This document shows positions 1 to 9,559 of a DNA stretch of 64,000 bases, one piece after another. Source of the DNA: CBDFKJ01 sp965248805 (GTDB lineage: Bacteria > Pseudomonadota > Alphaproteobacteria > UBA6615). Position 1 is the stretch's first letter. Every line of letters starts with the position of its first letter. Below the pieces are notes generated by a model. The model did no database searches. It was not told the origin of the DNA and was given only the letters and a program-made list of their open reading frames with translations. The DNA lies in NCBI GenBank assembly GCA_965248805.1, contig CBDFKJ010000009.1:1-64000 (forward strand). The letters are read 5' to 3'. The translations under genes and the position numbers were made by a program.

Positions 1-249
1 GTCGCATCGGCCAGGCGGTCGAACGCCGCGCACGTCGGGCAAATATTGCTCGCCCGCTTCGGTGAGCCGCAGGCTGCGGTTCACGCGGCGAAAGAGCGCG
101 ATGCCCAGGCGCTCCTCCAGCGCCTTGACCTGGTGGCTGACCGCCGCCTGTGTGACGTTCAGCTCGTCCGCGGCGCGGGTGAAGCTCAGATGCCGGGCGG
201 CGGCTTCGAATGCCCGCAGTGCGTTGAGGGGCGGCAGCCGCCGCGCCAT
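1..249 (-). CDS. LysR family transcriptional regulator, GcvA-like (5' part only)
   Basis: This is the first 83 codons of a LysR-type DNA-binding regulator, starting at the ATG at 249 and running off the left window edge. The N-terminal winged helix-turn-helix is complete: PLNALRAFEAAARHLSFTRA, then AADELNVTQAAVSHQVKALE and LFRRVNRSLRLTEAGEQYL, the signature of the GcvA subgroup. The last ~12 codons (1-36) read VRGVRPPGRCD. One frame over the same bases read AFDRLADA, which is what GcvA homologues carry here, so a two-base loss near 36-40 is likely and the gene may be a frameshifted pseudogene. Targets are unknown. The IS5 copy at 364 sits in its promoter region. Confidence 0.8.
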   Translation of the reverse strand, partial: MARRLPPLNALRAFEAAARHLSFTRAADELNVTQAAVSHQVKALEERLGIALFRRVNRSLRLTEAGEQYLPDVRGVRPPGRCD

Positions 250-363
250 GACATCCACTCCATTCTGGTACGTTAGAAAAGCTAATGGTTGGCATGAAAT
301 AGTATCGCTTGTTGGCGCGGGCCAGGCCAGTACATGCCCTATTGTTCGCGCTCGTGAGCGAAG

Positions 364-1656
364 TGGACGCCTCTATTTACCTCGCCAATTTTGCCTTGTT
401 GTGATTCTCTGCGGCGGTTCGATTCGAGGGGGGTATTGATGAGGCAGACTGGCCTGTTCGGCTTACCGGATCATTTGCGCAAGCTTTCGGCGACTGGCGA
501 TCCGTTGGAGGTGCTGGCGAAGGTTGTCGATTTCGAGATTTTCCGCGCACCGCTTGAGGCGGCGCTGGGCTATTCGGACGGATCGAGAGGCGGCCGCCCG
601 GCCTACGATGCGGTGGCGATGTTCAAGGTTCTGGTCCTGGCCGCGCGGCACACGGTGAGCGACGAGCGGATGGAGTTTCTGATCCGCGACCGCTTGAGTT
701 GGCTTCGCTTCCTGGGCTTCGATCTCGGAGCGCCGACGCCGGACCGGAACACCATCTGGACCTTTCGCGAGCGTCTGGTCCGGGCCGGGGCGATGGATGA
801 GCTGTTTGCCGCCTTCGATGGCGAGCTGCGCCGGTGCGGCTATCTGGCGATGGGCGGGCAGATCGTCGATGCGACCCTGGTATCGGCGCCCAAGCAGCGC
901 CACCGCGATGACGAGAAGCGGGCGATCAAGGCGGGCAAGAGCGCGTCCGAGATCTGGCCCGATCAGCCGGCCAAGGCGGCGCAGAAGGACACAGACGCGC
1001 GGTGGACGGTGAAGACCGGAAGGCGCAAGAACCCCGCCGGGGCGCAACGGCGCGTGCCCGACATCGCGATCCCGGTGTTCGGCTACAAGAATCATGTCGT
1101 CATCGATCGGGCCTACGGCTTCATCCGCGGCTCGGCGGTGACCGATGCCGCCCGCCATGACGGCAAGATGTTGCGTCATCTCGTCACCGGCGACAATCTG
1201 GCCGCCGGCGTGTGGGCTGACAGCGCCTATCGCTCGAAGGCGAACGAGGCGTGGCTGGCGGGCAAGGGTCGGATCTCCCACATCCACCGCAAGAAGCCGC
1301 CGGGCCGGGCCATGCCCAAGGCGACCGCCCGGGCCAATGCCCGCAAGTCAGCGGTCCGTGCACGCGTCGAGCATGTCTTCGCCCAGCAGAAGGATCGCAT
1401 GAGCCTGTTCGTCCGGACCATCGGGCTCAAGCGGGCCGAGACCAAGATAGGCCTCGCCAACCTCGCCTATAATTTCCAGCGTCTGATCTTCCATGAGCGC
1501 AGGGCCGCCATGGCATGAGTCCGCCCGTATGACCAAAAAACACCCCGCTGAGAACGAAACCGCGGACGAATAACGCCGTCAAATCCACCCGCCGCACGGA
1601 TCGGCCAACAGGACACCCTTATCCGCGCCAAATCGGCCGGTTGTTAGAGGTCTCCA
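364..1656 (+). mobile_element. IS5-family insertion sequence, copy A (about 1.29 kb)
   Basis: The element carries one DDE transposase (439-1518). The ends were set by comparing it with the second copy at 44777-46068 and by imperfect terminal inverted repeats. The left end begins TGGACGCCTCTATTTACC and the right end, reverse complemented, begins TGGAGACCTCTAACAACC. The two copies are nearly the same length (1293 and 1292 bp) and lie in opposite orientations about 43 kb apart. No convincing target duplication is visible (flanks gcgaag and agtgtt), so the exact ends may be off by a few bases. Confidence 0.8.
439..1518 (+). CDS. IS5 family transposase (copy A)
   Basis: A 359-residue DDE transposase that moves the surrounding element. 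It has the N-terminal DUF772 region (MRQTGLFGLPDHLRKL, GGRPAYDAVAMFKVLVL) followed by the DDE_Tnp_1 catalytic core: VDATLVSAPKQR with the first Asp, VWADSAYRS with the second, and the C-terminal VRARVEHVFAQQKDR carrying the Glu. I chose the ATG at 439 because it matches the start of the sister copy; upstream in-frame codons lie in the IS leader. It is intact and differs from copy B at roughly 19 residues, so the two are not recent identical duplicates. Confidence 0.93.
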   Translation: MRQTGLFGLPDHLRKLSATGDPLEVLAKVVDFEIFRAPLEAALGYSDGSRGGRPAYDAVAMFKVLVLAARHTVSDERMEFLIRDRLSWLRFLGFDLGAPTPDRNTIWTFRERLVRAGAMDELFAAFDGELRRCGYLAMGGQIVDATLVSAPKQRHRDDEKRAIKAGKSASEIWPDQPAKAAQKDTDARWTVKTGRRKNPAGAQRRVPDIAIPVFGYKNHVVIDRAYGFIRGSAVTDAARHDGKMLRHLVTGDNLAAGVWADSAYRSKANEAWLAGKGRISHIHRKKPPGRAMPKATARANARKSAVRARVEHVFAQQKDRMSLFVRTIGLKRAETKIGLANLAYNFQRLIFHERRAAMA

Positions 1657-1701
1657 AGTGTTCCGCGCGCGCAACACAGATGCCGATAAGGAGTGATAAA
1701 G

Positions 1702-1944
1702 ATGTACGGTTATCTGGGCTGGGGTCGGCACTCGACCCAAACCCGTAACGCAAATCCGTGGCAGACCGAGCTGCGCGCGATCATGCGCGCCGTGTCCAAG
1801 GGCCTTGAAATCGCCATTGCATGGCGCGAGCGGGCGGCGCAACGCCGTAACCTTGGCACGATGAGTGACCACATGCTGCGTGACATTGGCATCGACCGCG
1901 CCACGGCGCGTTGCGAATCCTCGAAGCCATTCTGGCGATTCTAA
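1702..1944 (+). CDS. DUF1127 domain protein
   Basis: A small 80-residue protein whose C-terminal half is a DUF1127 (YjiS-like) domain: arginine-rich WRERAAQRRNL, then MLRDIGIDRATA and an end close to KPFWRF. Family members are short alphaproteobacterial proteins, some linked to phosphate and RNA metabolism; the exact role here is unknown. The ATG at 1702 is preceded by AAGGAG eight bases upstream, so it is preferred over the in-frame GTG at 1693. The gene lies 45 bp beyond the right end of IS copy A and converges with the methyltransferase gene, with only 3 bp between stop codons. Confidence 0.85.
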   Translation: MYGYLGWGRHSTQTRNANPWQTELRAIMRAVSKGLEIAIAWRERAAQRRNLGTMSDHMLRDIGIDRATARCESSKPFWRF

Positions 1945-1947
1945 CCG

Positions 1948-4071
1948 CTAGTCCGGCGCGCATCGCAACAGCACGAGATTGAAGTCGCTCAGGACGCGGT
2001 AGGCGTCGCGCCAGTAGCGCGCGACGCCATCGCGGCCGAGCGAGGCGTTTTCGCGCGCGACCGTGTCGATGATGTCGGCCGCCCGTGTGCGCCCGTCGAT
2101 CAAGCGGGCGAACGCGGGTGCCAGGCGCGGCACGCGCAGCCTCATGCGCACGCCTTCGCTCTGCAGTGTCACCGCGGCGCCGGGCGTCAGCTTGACGAAC
2201 CAATCTGCGACCCGCGGGTCGCGCCAGACGGGGACGGCGCCGGCAGCCTCGGCGCTTGGCGGGGCGACGGGGTTCGTTTGCGCCACTGCGTAACAGATGT
2301 GCTTTTTTAAGCTGCCGGTCAGCAGCTCGGCCAAGGCGGCGCGGTCCAGGGCGTTACGCGCGCTGATCTCGGACGCCAACCCTGAGTCGCCGACGGCTGC
2401 GTCCGGCCGATAGAATACCGGCGCGATCAGCCCGGTCCTGCGCAGCCCGGCGCCGGCGATGAGCCGGCCGAGTTCGTCGATGCGAAACGGCCGGTCCTGC
2501 GCGTGCAGCAGCAGGTCGAATATGCCGGCATCGCCGCCGTCGATGTGGTCGCGGACGAACGGGTTGCGCGCCAGCCAGTTGGTTTTCGGCAGATCGCCGA
2601 TCAGACGCCGGGCGATTGCGACGCGCGCGGCGGGATCGAGCGCCGCATCGTCGGCGGGCGCCAGATACCTCAGAATCTCGGCGACGTGATAGACGCCGGT
2701 GCGGCCGAGCTCGCCGTAAACCATCACGCCGATGCCGCCGGTGGGCGCCAGAGCCATCGCGAGTGTGCGCAGTCCGGCTTGCGGATCGTGCAAATGGTGC
2801 AGCACGCCGCAGCAGTCGATGTAGTCATAGGGCCCGGGTGCGACGGTCGCGATGTCGAATAACGAGCCGTGCACGAAGCGCAGATCGGTCAGCTGCAGCG
2901 CGGTCGCGCGGGCGCGGGCGATGGTCTGGCTGGCCTTGCTGATGTCCAGGTGGACGATTTCCGCGGGGCATGCGCGCGCCTTCAGTTGCCGCGCCAACAT
3001 GATCGCGCCGTCGCCGTTGCCGCCGCCCGCGACCAGGACACGTAACGGCCGGCGCCAGTCGCGCCGGCCGCCGAAGACATAGTGATCGACCTCCGCGATG
3101 TTGCTCGGCGAACCGACCGGTTCGCCCTTGCGGTCGTCGGCCGGATCGCGGGCTGGATAGGGGTAGGCCTCGTACTGCCGGCGAACGATATCGCCGATCG
3201 CGGCCGGCTTACTTGGCGCCGCCGTTCGCGCCGCCTTGCCCGGCAGCAGAAAGCAGTGGTGCGTCCACGGACCACCGCGCAGCAGTTCGGCCACGATCCA
3301 CCGCTGCGGCGGGTCGAGGCGGCCAACGCGCTCGCGCAACTGCGGGTTGCGCAAGTGGAGGAGCGGATCGTAGGCGGCGTCCGGCACCAACGCGCTCACC
3401 CGCATGCCCACCGCCTCGCCGAGCGCGATCAGGTCCGCGACCGAAAACAGCCGCGGTGCCGACGCGCGGAAAAGCCGTTGAGAGGCTGCCCATTTGCCGG
3501 CCTCGCGCGGCGCGATGGTCGCACGCGTCAGCCAATTCGTCGGCGCCAGATCGGCCAGCAGGCGCCTGAGCAGCGCCAGGCGTTTCCCCTCGTCAGAACT
3601 GGGTTCCGGGGCCAGCATACCGATGGCGTCGCGCACATAACTCATCGCCACGAGGCCGACCGCGCCCGGTACGCATAGGCCGATGCCGCCGCCGGCGGTC
3701 AGCCAACCCTTTACGCGCGTCAGGGTGATGGCGGGATCGGCCGCGGTCGCCACCGCCGCTCCGGCTTCGATGAAGTCGAAAGGCGGCTCGTCCTCAACGT
3801 TGCCCGCGTCGATGAGGCCTACGCCGTGCTGGTCCGCCTGCGGGCGCAGGCCGTCGCGTGAAACCGGGTCGTCGTCGGCGCAGAACACATACGCGGCGGT
3901 CGCGCCTTCAGCCGCCAACGAGCCCGCCAGCGTCAGCGCGGTGCTCAGCGCCCCGGGGCCCACACACAACAGCCGTGCCGGCCCGTGGTCGGGATCGGTG
4001 ATGTCGCGCCGGCCAGCAAAGACGTGCGTGCTGATATCCGCCGGCCGCGGCCAGGCGCCACCACCCTGCAT
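1948..4071 (-). CDS. Large SAM-dependent methyltransferase with two tandem methyltransferase-like halves
   Basis: A 707-residue protein. The second half (about 297-600) is a plausible active class I methyltransferase: RRQYEAYPYPARDP lead-in, motif I LRVLVAGGGNGDG (343-355), acidic motif II region IVHLDIS, and YDYIDCCGVLHHLHDP at motif IV. The first half (about 30-280) has the same layout with a degenerate motif I (LLCVGPGALS). The halves share LADLAPTNWLTR (172-183) against IGDLPKTNWLAR (491-502) and RLFSVADLIALGEA against RPFRIDELGRLIAG, so it looks like an internal duplication. The last ~95 residues form a small helical domain. The substrate is unknown. The start is an ATG 26 bp after the asparaginase stop without a clear ribosome site; a GTG at 4083 is an alternative. 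Confidence 0.82.
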   Translation of the reverse strand: MQGGGAWPRPADISTHVFAGRRDITDPDHGPARLLCVGPGALSTALTLAGSLAAEGATAAYVFCADDDPVSRDGLRPQADQHGVGLIDAGNVEDEPPFDFIEAGAAVATAADPAITLTRVKGWLTAGGGIGLCVPGAVGLVAMSYVRDAIGMLAPEPSSDEGKRLALLRRLLADLAPTNWLTRATIAPREAGKWAASQRLFRASAPRLFSVADLIALGEAVGMRVSALVPDAAYDPLLHLRNPQLRERVGRLDPPQRWIVAELLRGGPWTHHCFLLPGKAARTAAPSKPAAIGDIVRRQYEAYPYPARDPADDRKGEPVGSPSNIAEVDHYVFGGRRDWRRPLRVLVAGGGNGDGAIMLARQLKARACPAEIVHLDISKASQTIARARATALQLTDLRFVHGSLFDIATVAPGPYDYIDCCGVLHHLHDPQAGLRTLAMALAPTGGIGVMVYGELGRTGVYHVAEILRYLAPADDAALDPAARVAIARRLIGDLPKTNWLARNPFVRDHIDGGDAGIFDLLLHAQDRPFRIDELGRLIAGAGLRRTGLIAPVFYRPDAAVGDSGLASEISARNALDRAALAELLTGSLKKHICYAVAQTNPVAPPSAEAAGAVPVWRDPRVADWFVKLTPGAAVTLQSEGVRMRLRVPRLAPAFARLIDGRTRAADIIDTVARENASLGRDGVARYWRDAYRVLSDFNLVLLRCAPD

Positions 4072-4097
4072 CGCACCGGTCACAGCCGCGGATCGGC

Positions 4098-5156
4098 TCA
4101 GGTCGAGCGCGCCGACAGTGCGGCCGCCGGGCGGATGACACCCACGCTGTTGCCGCGCCGATTGTGCACCACCGGCTCGACCCAGCGGGAGAGCGCGGAC
4201 CGGCGCTCGGAGGCAAGCACGCCCAAATTCTGCAGTATCGCGGCCAGTGCCACCTCCGCTGCGCGGCTGGCCCCGTCCTCGATCTTGAGCGCGACACCTA
4301 GGCCGAGCTTGGTCAGGGCCGCGCAGTAGACGCCCTCGGCACCGACCTTGGCGACCACGTCGGTCCCGGTTGCGGTCATCAGGGCGGTACAGAACCGGTC
4401 GGTGCCGCCGACCATGAAAGGCTCGGCGGTCATGGCATGGCCAATGCGGGCGATCGCGGCGGCGCGCGGCTCGGCCAAGTCTACCGGGTCGGCGAAGTGG
4501 GCGAAGGCCAGGGCCAGATTGCCGAGCGGCGCGCCATAGACCGGGACGCCGCAACCGTCGATGCCGCGGGGCGCGGACGCGAGGTCGGTGCCGCAAAGCT
4601 GCTCCAGCACGCCCAGGATGCGCTGTTGCACGGGATGAGCGAACTCCAGGTAACCATCGGTCGGCTCGCCCATATGGCGGGCGGTCGTCAGCATCGCTAC
4701 GTGTTTGCCCGAGCAGTTGTTGTGGACTGCGGTCGGTGTCTGTCCAACCCGGCGCATCTCATGGGCGCTGGCATCGTGCGCTGGCCAATGGACGCCGCAT
4801 CCCAACGCGTCGACGCCGAGGCCGAGGCGCGCGAGCCAGGCTTCCACCGTTTCAACATGCCGTCTTTCGCCATTGTGCGAGGCGCAGGCCAACGCAATCT
4901 CGGCATCACTCATGTCAAACGCTTCGGCCGCGCCGGTTTCGACCAGGGCGATGGCCTGCAGCGGCTTGATCGCCGAGCGCGGATAGATCACGGCAGTCGG
5001 ATCGCCCCAGCAGCGCACCACCCGGGCTGTGGGATCGACGACGATAGCGTGGCCGCGATGATGGCTTTCGGCCATGGCGCCGCGAGTGACTTCGACCAGC
5101 ACGGGCGCCGGGTCGGCCGACTGGGCTTGCGAGCGTTCGGTGGCCATATTGTGCAT
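4098..5156 (-). CDS. L-asparaginase II family protein (asparaginase)
   Basis: A 352-residue member of the Asparaginase_II family (PF06089), expected to hydrolyse L-asparagine to aspartate and ammonia in the cytoplasm. Family marks are LVEVTRGAMAESHHRGHAIV near the N-terminus, PRSAIKPLQAIALVETGAAE, HNNCSGKHVAML in the centre and GGTDRFCTALM later. Length matches the family (about 330-350). Two in-frame ATGs compete, 5156 and 5147; neither has a strong ribosome site. The methyltransferase gene follows closely on the same strand, suggesting a two-gene operon. It diverges from the SpoU methylase gene. Confidence 0.9.
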   Translation of the reverse strand: MHNMATERSQAQSADPAPVLVEVTRGAMAESHHRGHAIVVDPTARVVRCWGDPTAVIYPRSAIKPLQAIALVETGAAEAFDMSDAEIALACASHNGERRHVETVEAWLARLGLGVDALGCGVHWPAHDASAHEMRRVGQTPTAVHNNCSGKHVAMLTTARHMGEPTDGYLEFAHPVQQRILGVLEQLCGTDLASAPRGIDGCGVPVYGAPLGNLALAFAHFADPVDLAEPRAAAIARIGHAMTAEPFMVGGTDRFCTALMTATGTDVVAKVGAEGVYCAALTKLGLGVALKIEDGASRAAEVALAAILQNLGVLASERRSALSRWVEPVVHNRRGNSVGVIRPAAALSARST

Positions 5157-5224
5157 GCGGATCCGGCGCGTTCGCCTTTGGCGTCACCTTGCCCGTGGGG
5201 CGGTGGGCGTGCAACGTTGCCGCC

Positions 5225-5767
5225 ATGCGCGGCTATTTCGCCATCGGTGTCGAAGGTATCTCCAAGGCCATGAACGTGGGCAGCATCTGGCGTACTGCGC
5301 ACGCATTCGGCGCGCGCTTCGTGTTCACCATCGCCGCCGCCTATGCCAAGTCCGAGGGCGAGAAATCGGACACCTCGGCCGCGACCGCGCATGTCCCTCT
5401 GTACGATTATGCCGACGCCCAGGCGCTGACGCTGCCACGCGGCTGTGCCCTCGTCGGCGTCGAGTTGCTTGACGCGGCGATCGACCTTCCGAGCTTCCGC
5501 CACCCGCAATGCGCGGCTTATGTGCTGGGCCCGGAGCGCGGCACGCTGTCGCCGGCATTGCTCGCGCGCTGCGACCACGTGGTGCAAATCCCGGCGCGGT
5601 TCTGCGTCAACGTAGGGGTTGCCGCGGCGATTGTGATGTACGATCGGATCCTGACGCTGCGGCGATATGCGCCGCGCCCGGTGCGCCCTGGCGCCCCGAT
5701 AGAGCCGTTGCCGCGCCATGTCCACGGGCCGCCCATCATTCGCCGCCACCGGCGGAGTCCATCATGA
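5225..5767 (+). CDS. TrmH/SpoU family RNA 2'-O-methyltransferase
   Basis: A 180-residue protein of the SpoU/TrmH (SPOUT) class, which transfers a methyl group from SAM to a ribose 2'-OH in tRNA or rRNA. The three SPOUT motifs are present: NVGSIWRTAHAFGA (motif 1), VLGPERGTLSPALL (motif 2) and FCVNVGVAAAIVMYDR (motif 3), the last forming the SAM-binding knot. The ATG at 5225 gives the start MRGYFAIGVEG, which fits the family; an in-frame upstream start at 5189 would add a Cys-containing leader without homology. It lacks the N-terminal substrate-binding domain of the longer RlmB type. The target nucleotide cannot be deduced. Confidence 0.88.
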   Translation: MRGYFAIGVEGISKAMNVGSIWRTAHAFGARFVFTIAAAYAKSEGEKSDTSAATAHVPLYDYADAQALTLPRGCALVGVELLDAAIDLPSFRHPQCAAYVLGPERGTLSPALLARCDHVVQIPARFCVNVGVAAAIVMYDRILTLRRYAPRPVRPGAPIEPLPRHVHGPPIIRRHRRSPS

Positions 5768-5826
5768 CCAAGTTCGCGCGCAACAGGTGCTTGTCCTGAG
5801 CGCCTGCCTGCGCTAATTACGCGGAC

Positions 5827-6348
5827 ATGCGAATTCACGGATTCGATTGGCGCGTGCCGGTGCTGTTGGCCGCGATCATGGGTGCAGCCAGCGCTGCCGG
5901 CGCTCAAGAGCCGGAGTCTCTCGGAAACTTCAACGATTGGTCGGCGCTGACAAACGGTGCCGGTGAGGATCGTTATTGCTACATGGTGGCCGAACCCGAC
6001 AAGGCTGCGCTCGCCGACAATCGTGGCGATATCTATGTGCTTGTCTACCATCGCCCGGAGGGCCAGGAGTTTGACGTCGTTCAGGTCGACATCGGCTACA
6101 CCTTCGCGGAGGGCACCGATGCCGAGGTGGAGATCGACGGTCAAGCTTGGAACCTGTTCACCCGCGAGGGCACGGCCTGGGCCTACAGCTCCGACGATGA
6201 CAAGGCTATTGTCGCGGCCATGCGCAAGGGACTGCGCATGACGGTCAAGGGCACCTCTTCCCGGGGCAATCCGACCTCCGACGAATACTCCCTGAGCGGC
6301 GTTTCCGCGGCCCACGGCGCCATCAACACGGCCTGCAAGGCGGGCTGA
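5827..6348 (+). CDS. Invasion-associated locus B (IalB) family secreted protein
   Basis: A 173-residue protein with a signal peptide (hydrophobic VPVLLAAIMGAASAAGA, predicted cleavage after AGA near residue 26). The body fits the IalB family (PF06776): WSALTNGAGEDRYCYMVAEP, IYVLVYHRP, then WNLFTREGTAWAYS, an Asp-rich turn and a C-terminal Cys (NTACKAG) that can pair with the earlier one. The family is periplasmic or envelope-associated and widespread in alphaproteobacteria; the name comes from Bartonella and does not imply virulence here. The gene stands alone, followed by a GC-rich hairpin. Confidence 0.82.
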   Translation: MRIHGFDWRVPVLLAAIMGAASAAGAQEPESLGNFNDWSALTNGAGEDRYCYMVAEPDKAALADNRGDIYVLVYHRPEGQEFDVVQVDIGYTFAEGTDAEVEIDGQAWNLFTREGTAWAYSSDDDKAIVAAMRKGLRMTVKGTSSRGNPTSDEYSLSGVSAAHGAINTACKAG

Positions 6349-6353
6349 CGGCC

Positions 6354-6377
6354 GCCGGCGCGCCATTGTGCGCCGGC
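6354..6377 (+). terminator. Hairpin after the IalB gene, possible terminator
   Basis: A perfect 8-bp inverted repeat, GCCGGCGC (6354-6361) and GCGCCGGC (6370-6377), separated by an 8-base loop, begins 6 bp after the IalB stop and ends before the rlmN start. There is no T-run after it, so intrinsic termination is uncertain; it may only stabilise the upstream transcript. Confidence 0.4.
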
Positions 6378-6400
6378 CGGCAGATGCTTAAGTGTCGGTG

Positions 6401-7519
6401 ATGTCATCGCACGCCGCTACCTTTGCTCCGCCCATCGAAGCTGACACCGGACGCCGGTCGCTGATAGGGCTCGAGCGCAAGTCCGTCGAAGACACGTTGG
6501 CCCAGATGGGCGAACCGCTCTACCGCGCCCGGCAACTCTGGCGATGGGTCTATCAACACGGCGCTGACGAGTTTTCGTCGATGACCAGCCTGGCGAAGTC
6601 GCTGCGGACCTCGCTGGACGAGCGCTTCCACCTGGATCGGCCTGCGGTTGTCACCCATCAGATCGGGCGCGATGGAACGCAAAAATGGCTGCTGCGGCTT
6701 GCCGACGGCCAATTGATCGAGAGCGTGTTCATTCCGGAACCCGACCGCGGCACATTGTGCGTATCCTCACAAGTGGGCTGCACGCTGACCTGCCGGTTCT
6801 GCCATACCGGCACCCAGCGCCTGGTGCGCAATCTGAGCGCGGCAGAGATCGTCGGTCAGGTGATGCTGGCGCGCGACAGTCTGGCCGACTGGCCGTCGGC
6901 GCGGGAGGACCGGCGTCTGTCCAACGTCGTGCTGATGGGCATGGGCGAGCCGCTGTACAACTACGACAACGTGGCGGCGGCCGTGCGCGTGATGCTCGAC
7001 GGCGATGGGCTGGGCCTGTCGCGGCGCAAGGTGACCCTTTCGACATCGGGCGTCGTGCCCCTGATCGAACGCTGCGGCGACGAGTTGGGCGTCAGCCTCG
7101 CAGTGTCGTTGCACGCGACGACCGATGACCTGCGCGACAGGTTGATGCCGATCAACAAGAAGTATCCGATCGCGGCCTTGATGGCGGCCTGCAGCGCCTA
7201 TCCGGGACTCAACAACGCTCGCCGCATTACGTTCGAATACGTCATGCTACGTGACGTCAATGACGGTGAGGAGGACGCACGACGTCTCGTGCGCCTGATC
7301 CATGACATGCCGGCCAAGGTCAACCTGATCCCATTCAATCCGTGGCCGGGCGCGCCGTTCGAGCGGTCGACGGACGAAGCCATCGAGCGCTTCGCGGCTA
7401 TCGTTCGCGGGGCCGGCCTTTCGGCGCCGGTGCGAACGCCGCGTGGTGACGACATCCTTGCCGCCTGTGGCCAGCTCAAGAGCGCCAGCCTGCGCCGCAC
7501 CGCCACAGCCGACGCGTAG
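6401..7519 (+). CDS. rlmN: Dual-specificity 23S rRNA/tRNA adenine-C2 methyltransferase RlmN
   Basis: A 372-residue radical-SAM enzyme that methylates C2 of A2503 in 23S rRNA and A37 in some tRNAs. The N-terminal accessory domain (LYRARQLWRWVYQHGADEF) precedes the radical-SAM core, with the iron-sulfur CxxxCxxC site in VGCTLTCRFCHTGTQ, GMGEPLYNYDNV as the SAM-binding strand, and the catalytic methyl-carrying Cys near the C-terminus in DDILAACGQL. Length is normal. The ATG at 6401 is used; an in-frame GTG lies three codons upstream and neither has a good ribosome site. argG follows on the same strand after 78 bp. Confidence 0.96.
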   Translation: MSSHAATFAPPIEADTGRRSLIGLERKSVEDTLAQMGEPLYRARQLWRWVYQHGADEFSSMTSLAKSLRTSLDERFHLDRPAVVTHQIGRDGTQKWLLRLADGQLIESVFIPEPDRGTLCVSSQVGCTLTCRFCHTGTQRLVRNLSAAEIVGQVMLARDSLADWPSAREDRRLSNVVLMGMGEPLYNYDNVAAAVRVMLDGDGLGLSRRKVTLSTSGVVPLIERCGDELGVSLAVSLHATTDDLRDRLMPINKKYPIAALMAACSAYPGLNNARRITFEYVMLRDVNDGEEDARRLVRLIHDMPAKVNLIPFNPWPGAPFERSTDEAIERFAAIVRGAGLSAPVRTPRGDDILAACGQLKSASLRRTATADA

Positions 7520-7597
7520 GCGCCGCAGCGGCGCTTGTTCGGCGATCGTTCGCCCCTATACTCGGCGCGCCACTCTGCCGGGAATGTGAACCGCGGC

Positions 7598-8812
<1,215 letters not shown>

Positions 8813-8816
8813 CGCT

Positions 8817-9509
8817 TTACAGGGGCAGCGCGCTGACGCCGAAGATCCAAGAATGGGCGTGCTGGAGGCCGACGAAGACGACGATCCCGAGCGCGGGCCG
8901 CCACCAGCCGATCCCGGCCCAGTCCATCTGCGCGCGTCCGCTGGCAATGGCCGCGAACGGGATGACGCTCGTCGTGAGGGCGATCGGCCCCCAGCCGCTG
9001 CCATATTGCCGCTCGCGCCTGCGGTCGATGTGCCACATGCCACCAAGCGACAGCACCATGATGCCGCCGAATAGGATCACGCCGGCGGCGTCGCCGTTGA
9101 CCAGGATATGGCAGGCCGCCCATAGCGTTATGCCCCACAGGGCCGGATGGCGCGTGACGCGCATGATCCCGGTCGCCGGCGGTGGCTCGGCGCCATGCGC
9201 GCCGGCGACGGCGGTGGCACTCGAGGTGGCGACGCCCGTCACCGCCAGAATGAAGGCGAACGGCAGGACGAGCGTCGGTATCCAGCGCAATGCCGGGATC
9301 GGCGCCCAGAGCTCGACGAACGGCGCCCCTCGATAGGCGACGATCATCCATGCAAACGCGACCAGCACGACGATCGAATAGGTCCCCAGGAACCCGCGCT
9401 CGCCAAGGCGCGCGACCAGACCCGGTCGGACCGCTGCCGAGCTCAAGATGAAGTGGCCGCCGACGAATAGGATCGTCGCGGCGAACAGCGCGTCCAGGCC
9501 CCCGGTCAT
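8817..9509 (-). CDS. NnrU family membrane protein
   Basis: A 230-residue multi-spanning inner-membrane protein of the NnrU family (PF07298). About six hydrophobic segments are visible, for example LFAATILFVGGHFILSSAAV, YSIVVLVAFAWMIVAY and LPFAFILAVTGV. The family's RVTRHPALWGITLWAACH motif lies in the middle, and a C-terminal FVGLQHAHSWIFG ends the protein. The family was first noted near denitrification genes and includes methyltransferase-like membrane proteins such as isoprenylcysteine methyltransferase relatives; the substrate is unknown. No nitrogen-oxide genes are near. It converges with argG, with 4 bp between stop codons. Confidence 0.82.
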   Translation of the reverse strand: MTGGLDALFAATILFVGGHFILSSAAVRPGLVARLGERGFLGTYSIVVLVAFAWMIVAYRGAPFVELWAPIPALRWIPTLVLPFAFILAVTGVATSSATAVAGAHGAEPPPATGIMRVTRHPALWGITLWAACHILVNGDAAGVILFGGIMVLSLGGMWHIDRRRERQYGSGWGPIALTTSVIPFAAIASGRAQMDWAGIGWWRPALGIVVFVGLQHAHSWIFGVSALPL

Positions 9510-9526
9510 GGGGCGTGATTTTGCCG

Positions 9527-9547
9527 CTAGACCCGGACCGGGTCTAG
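9527..9547. repeat. Perfect 10-bp inverted repeat between folD and nnrU-like gene
   Basis: CTAGACCCGG, one central A, then CCGGGTCTAG. The palindrome lies 17 bp upstream of the NnrU-like start and 13 bp after the folD stop on the minus strand. No T-run follows on either strand. It could be an operator for the NnrU-like gene or a processing/termination hairpin for the folD operon. Confidence 0.5.
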
Positions 9548-9559
9548 AACATTGTTCGG

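Noticed and set aside
4072..4596. Extension of the two-domain methyltransferase upstream to 4596 (882 codons)
   Set aside because: The extra 175 codons overlap the 3' half of the asparaginase gene and are Arg/Pro-rich shadow sequence; methyltransferase-like sequence starts only after about 4071.
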